A DNA stretch of 64,000 nucleotides from Doryteuthis pealeii (GCA_023376005.1 CM042151.1:82321506-82385505); one strand, 5' to 3'. Shown: positions 1 to 10,801, counted from the first letter of the stretch. The notes: generated from the sequence alone by a model not told the origin. A program made the numbers and translations.

Positions 1-417
1 GTCGTAATTTCTTAGTCTTGTTACCAAGACATTCATCAACCACAAGAACATATTACTTATACAAACTTTTATTTCCTTAACTATGCATTTCATGTAACTA
101 AATATCTGACTAACATAGCGCGCGTGAGTTCCAGTTTAGACAGAGCATAAAATGGCCGACTGCTCTGCCCGAAGTCTAACTGCAAACTGGGGACTCTGAA
201 AAAGGTTCTGCGTGACTTCCCATATTTGGCGGGCTTCTGTAATTTTCCATAGAAGGACCCAGCCATGGTATGAAAGGGGTCATCCCCTCAGAAATACAGG
301 GGATTGACAATAATCTTATGCAACCGCATAGATTATGTAACAATCGTACCAACAAAAATAATCTATTAGTACAATATTTTGGCAAAAAAAAAACAAACAA
401 TTTATATGCATATATAT

Positions 418-471
<54 letters not shown>

Positions 472-640
472 ATATATACATTCATACAAAACCGCCAGGA
501 GACTAAAGCTAATAAGTAAAAAGTGCTCAATACCTAAGTAGAGCAAATATATATTTGCTATATTATTTTATATCACACTATTTATTGTGCCAAATGATAA
601 CATATGTCACAGTGCACTTGTTTGACGTTTAGTATTCAAT
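1..640. other. left flank, no gene seen; contains (TA)n at 421-470
   Basis: No open frame with coding character or recognisable family. Bases 120-330 are less AT-rich than the rest and have no counterpart elsewhere in the window. Bases 421-470 are a pure TA dinucleotide run. I cannot assign a function. Confidence 0.6.
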
Positions 641-775
641 TATGAAAGAAGAAGGATAAGGGATTTGGGTATACAACGAGTTTTATTGCATGGTAATTTT
701 AAAGGAATGGGCGAGTATCATTTGTTGGAGAGCTAACACAGTATAGGTAACAAAAGGATGGATGTACGGTTAGCT
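640..775 (+). repeat. dispersed element A, copy 1
   Basis: A conserved stretch with the core ACGAGTTTTATTGCATGG is followed by a 'GGAGAGCTAACAC' block and 'GGTAACAAAAGGATGG'. Related copies lie near 12900, 20440, 34616, 37485 and 44310, usually upstream of a ZNF cassette. It may be part of the ancestral promoter or first intron, or an old transposon piece. Its nature is unknown. Confidence 0.6.
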
Positions 776-894
776 AATATACATTACAACTAGGGTCTCA
801 TATCATTCTAAAGAAACAAAGAAGGTTCGTTTTTGAAATATTAATTTTCATCGTTTTCCCGGATAATTTGAAATAATAAATATGTCTATCTTTT

Positions 895-1269
895 AATTTC
901 ATTGTTTTTTTTTATTGCAGATTTTTCACCGAGGAAATATATTTCACGTGTTGCTTCACTGGATGTTACATCTTGAAAAACAATTTGCGGATTTGCCTTT
1001 CACAGTGTATTTGGCATACGGAGAGATTGAATTGCCGGACGCATGGCATTGAGTTGGATGGTGAAAACGGAATTATTACGGAAAAGAATTGAGGATAAAT
1101 CTTACAATACGTCACAGGTTTAAAATTACTGGATGTATTCACAATTCCGAAATTTCGTCATTAAAAGATTGAATATACACACCTGACAGGTGTTGAAAGT
1201 CGATTAATGTTAGTAAATTTTATTTTGAAAGGAATCTTAAAAGTTCACATAGGATAACATATACAAAAT
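895..1269 (+). other. intron end, 3' splice acceptor and 5' leader of ZNF locus 1
   Basis: A T-rich tract followed by TTTATTGCAG ends at 920, a good 3' splice acceptor. The same acceptor precedes all five ZNF loci at 347-357 bases before the ATG, so it is a conserved gene part. The leader (921-1269) has no long open frame. Its last 115 bases resemble decayed zinc fingers: a 'TCGTCATTAAAAGAT' helix remnant, an ACACAC linker remnant and a later half finger ending in a TAA in frame with the ATG. The upstream exon was not identified. Confidence 0.65.
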
Positions 1270-2589
1270 ATGGCAGTTGAATGCTGTATATGTGAAAAAG
1301 CTTTTGCAGTTGAATCAGATTTAAATAAACATATGCGCGAACATAAAGAAGAGGGACCGTTTACATGTAAGATATGTGACAAAAGTTTTAATCGGAAATT
1401 TAGTGTGATACGTCATCAACGTACACATACGGGAGAGAGACCATTTATTTGTAAAATATGTGACAAAAGTTTTTCTCAAAAATTCAATTTGATGAGTCAT
1501 CAACGGATACATACAGGAGAGAAGCCATTCAAATGTGACCAATGTCATAAAACCTTTAGAAATGTTTCGTCATTAAGATATCATAAACACAAACATATAG
1601 GAGAGAGGCAGAATATATGCAAGGAAAGCAGCGAAAGTTTTGTTGTAAGTCCTGAATTCCAGAAACCGAATACATTAGAAGAATCATTACTAGAAACAAA
1701 CAATATTTCAACAATTATAAACTCAGATACCAACTCACAAAAGCAAAATGTTTCTCTCTTAGAAAATACTTACGAATACCAGAAATCAAAGACATTTGAA
1801 GATTGTTTATCAGAACAAAATAATAGATCAACAATCACAAAGACAGATGTTAACTCACAAATACAAAATGTCCCTCCTTTAGAAAAAGCTAACGACCAAC
1901 ACCTCACCAGTTTATTGACACTGAAGGAAGAAAGTTTCTCAAATATTTCTTCGGAATTAGAAACAAATATTTCAGTTGATGATTTATTGGATCTATTTCC
2001 ATTGATCGAAGAAACATCAGGTTTTTCACAAAAGGACGATATATTCCCTCCAAATTATGGAATTATTTCCCCTGGCAACGATAGAATAATAAAAACGACA
2101 GAAATGAATGATGAAACATCACTTCAATATAGAACAAGCCAACAAAATCTCTCAATGAATATAAGTCGAATTGTAGAAGAAAATAAAAGGCTCCAGAGGC
2201 CACTGACAAATGAAGAACTAAACAAACAATCGGAATTACATCTTCAATTTAGTCGTGATATTCACCATTCAGTGCATGAAAATGTCCCACCCTTAGAAAA
2301 TACTTACGAATATCAGGATTCGATGCAATTAGATTTTTTCTCAGAAACAAACAGTTCTTTAACTCTCACGAAAACAGAAGCCAACTCACAAATACAAAAT
2401 ATCCATCTCTTAGAAAATACTCACAAAAACCAACAATCAAATACAATAGAAGAATCATTATCAGAATACCAGCAATTGAATACATTAGAAACAAACATTC
2501 CAATTAGAGATAATTTCTTGGAACTATTTCCACAGATTGAAGAAACATCAGGACTTTTACTAACTGAAGATATGGAATTATTTCCCTGA
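1270..2589 (+). CDS. C2H2 zinc-finger protein, 4 fingers, repetitive acidic tail
   Basis: The product is 439 residues and probably a nuclear DNA-binding protein. Fingers C-x2-C-x12-H-x3-H lie at about 5-25, 33-53, 61-81 and 89-109, joined by TGERPF/TGEKPF-type linkers; the first linker (HKEEGPF) is imperfect. Helix residues (-1,2,3,6) are VSDK, RFSR, QFNS and NSSY. The tail from about 110 is rich in S, T, N, E and Q. It has two 40-residue repeats (130-169, 170-209), then DDLLDLFPLIEE at 237-248 and a second version, DNFLELFPQIEE, at 414-425, possibly transactivation motifs. The ATG has A at -3 and G at +4 and matches the start of the paralogues. The TGA at 2587 follows a one-base loss relative to the internal copy of the same tail module, so the ancestral tail was longer. 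I see no known ortholog. Confidence 0.85.
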   Translation: MAVECCICEKAFAVESDLNKHMREHKEEGPFTCKICDKSFNRKFSVIRHQRTHTGERPFICKICDKSFSQKFNLMSHQRIHTGEKPFKCDQCHKTFRNVSSLRYHKHKHIGERQNICKESSESFVVSPEFQKPNTLEESLLETNNISTIINSDTNSQKQNVSLLENTYEYQKSKTFEDCLSEQNNRSTITKTDVNSQIQNVPPLEKANDQHLTSLLTLKEESFSNISSELETNISVDDLLDLFPLIEETSGFSQKDDIFPPNYGIISPGNDRIIKTTEMNDETSLQYRTSQQNLSMNISRIVEENKRLQRPLTNEELNKQSELHLQFSRDIHHSVHENVPPLENTYEYQDSMQLDFFSETNSSLTLTKTEANSQIQNIHLLENTHKNQQSNTIEESLSEYQQLNTLETNIPIRDNFLELFPQIEETSGLLLTEDMELFP

Positions 2590-3382
2590 TACAGATCGAA
2601 TAACACAAATGCTAGAAATAAATTATGAAACATAATTTCAATATAGAAAAAGCCAACAAAATATTTCAATGAATACAAGTCGAATTGAGAAAGAGAATAG
2701 AAGGCCACTGATAAATACGAATGAAGAACTAAACGAACAATCGGAATTACATTTTCAATTTAGTTTTGATACTCAGTCAAATTGAGGACAATCAGAATCA
2801 TGTATAAATGACAATGGTTCTTAGAAAAATCGGAAAATAAAAAATGTATATTACACTCAATTTAATCTTAATATTCACAATTCAGTAAATGAATACCCGA
2901 CATTGAATACAACAAAATAATTCTTACGAAAAACAAAAACTACATCAATACTTGCCAAACCGACGTGAACTCACAAATACAAATCTTCTGTTTCGTACAA
3001 AATACTGATTAGCAATACTTTACAAGTTAATCAACACGGAATTAACAAAGTTTCCCAAACTCCTTTTACGTGGGACGGTTCTAGGCTTTCGAAACAAACA
3101 TTCTAAATGGAGATCATGTATATATGGCAATTCCATGGATTAAACAAACATGTGATTTTTGGCAATATTAAGACATGTTCATCTTGAATTATAGACGTAC
3201 TACCACTGGAACAGATCAAATAATCCAAATAAGAAACGAATGGGAAATATCACTTCAATATAGAACTAACGACTAAACTTACTCGATGACTCCAAGTCTT
3301 ATTGATAAAGAAAATACAAGACTCGAGAGACAAATGACATTACCAGTTTATGGAAATGAAGATTTATCCGGATAATCGGAAA
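2590..3382 (+). pseudogene. decayed ZNF tail modules after locus 1
   Basis: Sequence homologous to the locus tail continues past the stop in shifting frames: degraded 'ATAGAAAAAGCCAACAAAAT' and 'CCAAGTCTTATTGATAAAG' stretches match the coding SLQYRTSQQNLS...IEEDNKRL module. The closing segment 'GAAGATTTATCCGGATAATC' recurs after loci 2, 3 and 4. It is probably now 3' untranslated sequence. Confidence 0.7.
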
Positions 3383-3643
3383 CTTATATATTCCTATTTG
3401 TTATTAGGAGAATATAAAGAAAAATTATTTTTGTATTATAGTTCGATACTTCTCACAGGCCTTTTTAGCAAAATTTTAATTATTTCTTTTTTGTAAATAC
3501 ATTCTTGATTTCTTTTTATCAACAATCGGTTTTATATAACATTCTCTGCATTTTAAAATTATTCACTGATATTTTCTTTCACTTTTAATGCTCCCCTGAT
3601 TTTCTCTTAAAAAATCATTTTCTGGAGAACCATTATATTTATG
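3383..3643 (+). other. T-rich 3' region of locus 1
   Basis: Homologous to the 3' regions after loci 2-4 but shortened: the part that carries AATAAA in those loci is missing between about 3535 and 3545. No gene seen. Confidence 0.5.
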
Positions 3644-3889
3644 CAAGATAATGTCTCTTTGCATTCAGCAAACAAAACTACGGAGTACCTACAAAAATTA
3701 GGCTTCTGTGGACCTTAGAAGATGAACTGGTTGACCACTTCTCCAGATTTAAACCCAATTGAAAACTTGTGGAGCGTTCTGACACGAGGTGTTTATGATG
3801 ATGGACGCCCATTTAGAAGAAAGGTGACTGGGGACAGGAAAGGGCAAACGTATCATATGAAATTACACCAAAGGATATTCAGAAATTGA
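3644..3889 (+). mobile_element. Tc1/mariner-type transposase relic, C-terminal catalytic part
   Basis: Translation gives QDN..., then KTTEYLQKLGF, then PDLNPIENLWSVL and VYDDGR, the typical catalytic end of Tc1-like transposases. A TAG at 3716 interrupts it and the N-terminal two thirds are absent, so it is dead. Counting from the Asp of QDN to the Glu of NPIEN leaves 37 residues between them rather than the usual 34 of Tc1. A same-length copy lies at 27478-27723. Confidence 0.85.
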
Positions 3890-4643
3890 CATTATTATAT
3901 ACACAAATATAGATATCTCTCGATTCACTGATTCAGCAGTTCAATTCGCAAACAACACTCGCCAACAAAACATAAGTTGCTGACGCCAAACGGACCTTAA
4001 CTCAACGGTAGCCTATAACGAAGTGACCAAAATAACACGGTTCTACGCATAGGCTCCAGCAGAACTTCCGGCTGGAAGAATTCCTAAACAATGATAAAAA
4101 TAATATTGTAAATAAAATTCGCATTTTCATCCAATCCAAACGATTCCCGGGTGAAATGAAAATGATCTCAGTTGATCCGATTTTGGGTCCTGACAACCTA
4201 TATAATTCAACTTTGAAGAACCGACATCACAGACACCAGCGGCGACACCATCGAGTACATCACAAGGCGGCTGACCTACATCTTCACCTACCTCTACCCA
4301 AAATCTGACCGACCGGCAGTCAAACAGACGAACAATTCCACATCATTCAACAACAAGAACACGCCAACTTTCATACACGATACAAACCCGCTATCGACTT
4401 CAGAATACCAAAACACAAAATTCTGCCCACATCACCACCCCACTACAACTGACTCGGCCACCGGACCCTTCACTGACTTCATCACCATACATCACAACTA
4501 TCACCAAAATCAGACTCTCTCTCTTAAATTCACTTTCAGCTTTTCGTCGCCTTTCATGTTCCTTTTTTCAATACAATTTAGAAAACATAAAATCTGTGTT
4601 TGTTTTTCCCTGTCCCCATTTGCTTGCTACAAACCCTGTTTAT
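3890..4643 (+). mobile_element. unidentified insertion, C-rich, G-poor
   Basis: In the paralogous block the sequence passes directly from the transposase relic (27723) to 'AACATGTTCGATGG'. Here about 755 bases intervene. Bases about 4223-4647 are one open frame without ATG, unusually rich in C, Thr, His and Pro codons and unlike the AT-rich surroundings. It could be the 3' end of a retroelement. No reverse-transcriptase motif is visible and no clear target duplication was found. Confidence 0.5.
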
Positions 4644-5234
4644 AACAACATGTTCGATGGACCAGGGAGATATCTAAGGCATTTTAAAAAAGGATCACGT
4701 ATCTCATATTAACCAACACCACCACCATTTTTTAACTGTTTACTTTATATTTCTATTCAATTTCATATTATTTACTGTATGTATCCATTAAAATCTGTAA
4801 ATGAAACAATTAAAGTGTTTTTTAAAAATCTTTTTTGAATTACAATTCCTTAATAATTTGACTCATTAAGAATTTCAGTAAATTAGGTAAATAACCGAAA
4901 CTTCTGTTCCCTTTTTTTTAGAAAGTTTTTTTGTGAATTATATGTATATACAGTTGTTCATCAATCTCCGATAATTTCGTTAAATTCCAACGTTTAATAT
5001 TTTGGATAGGATGGAAAAGTGTCACTTCATTAATAATTTGAAACGGAGTGTATATTAAATCATGATTTCTATTTTTCTTATTTTTCATATTTGATCTGTG
5101 GTTCATCTATTCTTTCTTTAAAGTAGAATATTAAGAAAAATGAAATAGATCAACTCCATTGGAAATCCTCTATTTAAGAATACATACAGAGGTGTACTGG
5201 TAATTAAGAAACGTCGGTAACATTAAAGTGTAAT

Positions 5235-5272
5235 ATAGTCTATTATATATATATATATGTATATATGTATAT
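5235..5272. repeat. (TA)n with TGTATA interruptions
   Basis: Alternating TA tract directly before a degraded T-arm-like segment (TTCGATGCTCAC). The paralogous copy at 28325-28336 is shorter. Confidence 0.9.
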
Positions 5273-5384
5273 AGGGATTTCGATGCTCACAGGGTGTCCA
5301 ATACTTCTGACCTTGTGCCACATCAATGTTAGGCTTAATAAATGACTATATAAAAAGAGAAAGTAAGCACTTCACATGATATAA

Positions 5385-5470
5385 TAGTAAGAAATCTAGA
5401 TCAGCACAACATTTTAGTGAGTTCGATTCTCACTGAGCATCCCATACTTGGAGGTGCGTTGTATAATGGT
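5385..5470 (+). repeat. SINE-like fragment with tRNA T-arm motif
   Basis: GTGAG-TTCGATT-CTCAC at 5417-5433 forms a perfect five-base stem with a seven-base TTCGATT loop, the shape of a tRNA T-arm and a pol III B-box. It is followed by 'CATCCCATACTTGG'. Copies sit at 28480-28496 and in variant form after other (TA)n tracts, so this is probably a tRNA-derived SINE fragment. No A-box is visible. Confidence 0.45.
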
Positions 5471-5556
5471 TATTATTGTAGTTAAAATCCTGAGCAAGGT
5501 TTTTTTTTTAATTTTTTAAAATTTCACTTCACACTTAGTAACGGTATGAATCTATC

Positions 5557-5660
5557 ATTCAGCACGTAAAACTACGGAGTATCTACAAAACTTAGACTTC
5601 TGTGGACCTCAGAAGATGAACTGGCCGACCACTACTCCAGATCTAAACCCAATTGAAAAT
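5557..5660 (+). mobile_element. Tc1 transposase patch inserted in spacer
   Basis: Encodes the stretch KTTEYL... to KMNWPTTTPDLNPIEN without a stop, the best preserved of the three relics. It begins at a shared TTCAG and ends at a shared TTGAAAA-like sequence relative to 28600-28670, where unrelated bases occupy the slot. This looks like a template-switch or gene-conversion patch rather than a transposition. Confidence 0.65.
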
Positions 5661-5754
5661 ACTTTAGATTCCTTTACTAATGTTAAACACAAATATTTTT
5701 ATCAAACATTTTATGGAGAAGTTGTAGTAGCATGTGAACGAATCGAAGTAGAAA

Positions 5755-5904
5755 CAAAATTTCGGTATTATCGCATAAATGCGTTCTGGCATTGTCCTAA
5801 AAAGATGCTAAGCGGGGCCTGCTCAAAACCAACCCGCGCTACGATTGAAGTCTTTTTTAGGACAGGAAGCCAGGACGCATTTATGCAATATGCACGCAGA
5901 ATTT
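5755..5904. mobile_element. 134 bp inverted-repeat MITE with 8 bp target duplication, copy 1
   Basis: The element at 5763-5896 has imperfect terminal inverted repeats of about 45 bases centred on 'CGCATAAATGCGT'. It is flanked by CAAAATTT and CAGAATTT (one mismatch). The related locus at 41503-41510 has a single CAAAATTT and no element, an empty site. An 8 bp duplication is typical of hAT-type elements. It has no coding capacity. Confidence 0.75.
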
Positions 5905-5958
5905 AAGGAGGGAGTTTTTTTAAAGATTGTGACATTATTTTTCATCTATGAGCCTAAC

Positions 5959-5960
<2 letters not shown>

Positions 5961-6016
<56 letters not shown>

Positions 6017-6060
6017 AGTGAGTTCATTTCTCATTAGCCATGTCTAGCTTCTAACTTAAG
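5961..6060 (+). repeat. (TA)n followed by T-arm-like segment
   Basis: TA run at 5961-6012, then 'GTTAGTGAGTTCATTTCTC', a degraded version of the GTGAG-TTCGATT-CTCAC motif. The same arrangement occurs near 17574, 28965 and 41560. Confidence 0.75.
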
Positions 6061-7379
6061 CTGAGTAAAATTAGCATTCCATCCCTGAGCGTTGTGCCAG
6101 CCATATAAGAAACTTGAAAAGTGTATTTCAAAATACTTTAGATTACAATGAAAATTCGGATGAATATACACTCAATAAAGCTGATAAAATTATCAGTGAA
6201 AATGAACAAATTTCTTGTTTTTCTTTATAAACAGATTTTAGAATACTGTCATAAGCTGAAAAATTATTTTATATTTTACAGTTTAATTAATTTGATTTGA
6301 AATATCCTCAAGATAATATTAATGGTTTTATTAAATACATTGAAAATCACGCTAATGGTGAAACCTAGATATATCCGATTTTTGTCAAGGGAGATAATGA
6401 ATATTTTTCTATTTTTTAATTTTAAAACAATTATCAAAATCAGTGATTTGTTTTTCTTACTGATATTTTCAGCACTTTAGTCTTTAATGATTTAATTTTA
6501 TACTGAAGAGTTTATTTTGCTGAAGAAAAAGATTTTAAAATGTTTTTTTTTTCCATCAAATCTGATTCTAGGTTCTTTTACAACCGTTGGGCATTAAATA
6601 ATAGAAAAAAATTCCAGTCCTTAATTTTTACATTTTTATAAAGATTAAATTAAGAATACCACATTGGAACATAAAGAAAAGTTATTTTCTTAAAATTTAA
6701 AAAAAAATTGTAGCGTTTTGTCTTTTTGTAGTTTTGAAATTTTGAATTGATGCAAGAAAAAGAATTTTCTCTGATTCAGTTGACTTATTTTTATTCTTTT
6801 CCACATTTAATAGTGAATTTAAAACGTCTTTAAGATGACATGTTCAAAATGATATTTTTTTGTGTGGAATAAAGATTTATTTAATTTATCTTGAAATGTA
6901 TGATTGAAAAAGAGCAATTACGTGCAACGTCTTTTTTTCCGAGATTTTCATATATTAAAGAATCATCACCAACGAAAGTTCTTTTTCGTTTATCGAAACA
7001 CTTTCAGTGTTAAGGATTGACATAATCGTTCCCCTTTTTTACTTAAAAATACACAGATTTCCACTCTGGGCACAGCAACAACTGTTTGATGGCACATATA
7101 CTTGTTTTGTCATTTTATCTTACGTTTCTAGGCTACGCAGTGGAACATCGCTGAATAAAATTTTAAATAATATAGGCTCCCATAGTTTTTACATATTTTC
7201 ACTGATGTCTTCATACTTAAAATATTTAAAAAATCATTTATCTTTTTTTAACTTGTCAATCCGGATATTTGTTCTGGGGAACATATCAAAAGTCCTTAAA
7301 GTTATTTTTAACCACATGAAATATTCTACACATCATGTCTATCGATGATCTTAAATCTTCTGAATGTTTTTCCATTTTT

Positions 7380-7445
7380 GGATGCTACAAAAACTACGAG
7401 GAAGGATCGAACTCACGTACCCTGATTTACCAGATTTTTCCACTT
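7380..7445 (-). repeat. tRNA T-arm-like motif, degraded
   Basis: On the minus strand, GTGAG-TTCGATC-CTTCC resembles a B-box/T-arm. Paralogous positions 19055-19071, 30427-30443 and 42759-42775 fold better. Confidence 0.35.
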
Positions 7446-9440
7446 TTTATTGATTTGCAGAGAATTCTTTCTTTTTCTTTTTTTCTTTTTTTTGTAGTAA
7501 GATTTATTAAAAAAGGATAAACGTTAGACGTGAATAATATCTTTGGAAAAATGAGAAAGTCCATTTGAAAGTATCTTACCCCCCCCCTCATAATTTAGCC
7601 AGTATAATATTCTGTATTTTATTTTGCTAACATATATTTCGGAATTATATCAAATTGATTCATTCTCTAAAAAATACCATCAGCTGAGAGCACAGCAAAT
7701 GTGAGTTCTATGTAATTTATCATTCATATATATTTAAAGTTTTTTAAAATATTTTTTCGTTATATTAAGAATGTACAAATGTAAGTTAAGTAACTCCGAG
7801 TTTAATTTTAGTTTTAATTTTAATTTTCAGGTTTTAAATGTATTTTATATAGCAGTTCGTTAAGCGGTTAACGTTTTAAATATCACATATTATGATTATG
7901 ATGCTCTTTTTAATTTCAGTTTTGACACGAATTAACCAATTTTGTAAAATATTTGTTCTACCGTTTGTTCATTTGGAAGGAAAGTTCTATTTTTATTTTT
8001 GGAAGGAATTTGAATATAATTTTCTGACTCTTCAAATACAGGCAAATTAAATTTTTAGAATAATTTTCTTAACTGAACTGAATTATTACATGCGATTCAA
8101 TCTTTCAAAATCTACAACACTCAAAATTTAGAATCCAGATGCTATTTTGACTCTTGTTTATTCACAGATGATATAGATTTTATTTTATACAAATCTTCAC
8201 TGCTATCAGTAACTCAAAACAGTTACGATTAAATATTGGTAATGAATATATTTACATGTTATATTTAATCAATAACCAAATAAACTTTTTATTCTAAAAT
8301 TATATATGGACATATCAAAATTGAGGAATTTAACACTTTTTGTATTTCATATAATCTAAAAATAAAACTATTAATCTAATTGTATATTTGTAAAGCTTCT
8401 AATAGAAAACATAGAATGGGCCATAGTTTATTTTCAAAAGAATTTTCTCGAAATATTTCAGGTGCTTTCCAATATGGCTGTTGAAATTAACTATTTTATT
8501 TCGTATCATCTAACAATAAAAATATTCATATATAAAAAATAAAAATAAAACTATTCATTTAATTTTATATTAGTAAAGGTTTTACTAGAAAACATAGAAT
8601 GGGTCATAGTTTATTTTCAAAAGAATTTTCTTGAAACATTTAGAAAATGCTCCGCGATATTTTTGAGGGGGTAAATTTTATTTGCTTCCCAATATGGCTG
8701 TGGAAATTAACTTTTTTTATTTCGTATCATCTAACGATAAAAATATTCATTTAATTGTATAGTTGTAAAGCTTTTAATAGAAAACCTAAACTGGGTCATA
8801 ATCTATTTAAAACAGTATTTTATTCTTTTAAACCTTTTAGAAAATGCTCTGAAATATTTTTGAGTTGGGCGAGGAGATATACTTTGTTTTTATTTTCCAT
8901 AATAGCTGCTGATATGAACGTTAACAACATCATTTGTAAGTTAATAATTTTTATGCGTTATATGATGCGTAAGGAAGATATATTGATAATACAACTATAC
9001 GGATCTAGAATAACAAAGATGGCTTAAAAAAGGTTTTATTTGAAATCAAAAGCATGAAATAATTTCAGTCGATAATACTGAGAATTAATTAATGAAATAT
9101 ACGGAATTATCAGAGCTACAAAATTAGACAGATTTAACCAGTGATCACTAAAATTTGTTCATTATAATATCTGAATGATTTAATTGTTTCCACGCGTTGA
9201 TCTATTCTGACTCGTGTCCATATCTTGGTTACTTTGATCGTCTTAACTTCCGCATATTTTCATGTGTCTTTAGTATTTGGTTACTTATTGGAAATGACGA
9301 ACCAATACTTTTATGAAAACCATGCAGGGAGATTTTTCCCATTCTGCCATCCATACCAGAAAAATTCGATCCCTCTTATTCCTTTCGCCATTGTTATATC
9401 ACTTTTCTGTCTCTTCAACTTGACATCTCGTAGAACCAAT

Positions 9441-9649
9441 TGATCGAATTTAATTTTAATATCTCCTTTTAATTTATTAAAGGCAATCATATTGTGTTCA
9501 TATTTTTGCTTGACGGAAATTCTTGAATTTTTCTATCTTGAAAAATTTAATTAATTGGAAATAAGAGTCATATTACAGGTGATTTAAAAAAAAAAAAATC
9601 TTTAAACACAATTAGTTTTCAATTTCGCAAAAGACAATTTTCTACAAAG

Positions 9650-9727
<78 letters not shown>

Positions 9728-10262
9728 CAAAGATAATGGAATAAAAATAAGGAATAACTTCATTTTTTTTATCGTACATAATTGAAAACAATATTAATTA
9801 TTCAGTTCTTATTATCGTGTGTCTACCCCTCCCCACCGGACAAAAAAAGTGTCACGGGTTGGAGCACTGATATTTCTTAAGTGAAATATCTAATGTCTTT
9901 TGATGTCGATATAGAAAATGTCGATTTTATTTTTTAACATTATGTTCTATTTAGATCGATTATTTCCATTCAGCCATCCATACAAAAGAAATTCGATTCT
10001 TTTTATTTACTTTGTCCTTGTCATATTGGTTTTCTTTCCCTAACCACTGAACCTTTGGTAGAATTGGTTGAGGGAATTTTTAATTCTTAAATCTAATATC
10101 CTTTCTTAGTTAATTAAAAGCTATCATATAAGGATTTTTGCTTGACAGAATTTGTATTATTGACAGACTTTGTATTTTCTTTTAGAATTCAAGCGTAATT
10201 ATTTTCCAATTTGCAAATAAATACATTTCCAGTCTGAAAAAAAAAAGACTAAACTGTGTGAA
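9441..10262. other. AT-rich spacer with (TA)n(TG)n at 9653-9722
   Basis: No gene seen. The compound microsatellite is TA (9653-9692) then TG (9693-9722). Bases 9780-10262 are repeated at about 32640-32940 and partly at 20040-20240 and 43255-43500. Confidence 0.7.
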
Positions 10263-10801
10263 GATATTTGGGTGATTTTCAAATGCTGTCGTCCCGGCCT
10301 TCTGCTCTAAAATACGCTAGGTGGCTTCTTCGGAAAAATTAAACCATACTAGTTCTGAACCATGTAGCAGTTTGAAGGCGTTTTTATCGACAATTTAATG
10401 TGATATGAAAGTAATATTTTACAGCCCTCAAGCTTTTTATCAACACTACAAGTAATTGTAAATATTCTAACCCCACACTGTTTAAAATATCTTTTTTTAG
10501 CATTTTGAAGGCGTTTTTATCGACAGATATTTTTAGCGGTATGAAGGCGTTTTTATCGATAAGTTAATGCGATAAGAAAGCAATATTTTACCCCCCCCCC
10601 GCGGATTTAAAAAAATATTTTCAATTACTTGTCATGTCAATAAAAACTTTGGGGTAGAGCTGTAAATTATGGCTTTCATATCATGTTAACTTGTCGACAA
10701 AAACGCCTTCAAACCACTACATGGTTCATAACTAGCACTTTTCAGCGGGCAATACCTAGCGTATTTTATGACAGGAGACCGGGACGACAGCATCCAAAAA
10801 T
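10263..10801. mobile_element. ~530 bp foldback element, copy 1
   Basis: Left arm 10270-10430 and right arm about 10655-10801 are inverted repeats of about 150 bases, sharing 'GCTGTCGTCCCGG', 'AAAATACGCTAGGT' and 'GAAGGCGTTTTTATCGAC' in opposite orientation. GATATTT at 10263-10269 is the left target repeat. The right flank is deleted here but survives in copies 2 and 3. It is a non-coding DNA transposon derivative. Confidence 0.8.

Larger units (their letters stand above)
4644..9440. repeat. intercassette spacer block, copy 1
   Basis: Near-identical by eye to 27724-32400, and more distantly to 17600-20440 and 41600-43250. It contains microsatellites, SINE-like pieces, a Tc1 patch and a MITE (listed separately). 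Short open frames inside (e.g. near 7007, 8755, 9225) are not preserved in the other copies and look like chance. Confidence 0.8.

Noticed and set aside
270..546. Open frames on both strands across the (TA)n tract
   Set aside because: They consist largely of alternating Ile-Tyr from the microsatellite.
5616..5906. 96-residue frame starting NWPTTTPDLNPIEN as a transposase gene
   Set aside because: Only the first part is Tc1. The remainder is unrelated spacer and MITE sequence, so it is a chance fusion.
7007..7348. 113-residue open frame in spacer block copy 1
   Set aside because: The collinear copies at 30 kb and 18.7 kb break it with stops and indels, and its composition is that of AT-rich non-coding DNA.
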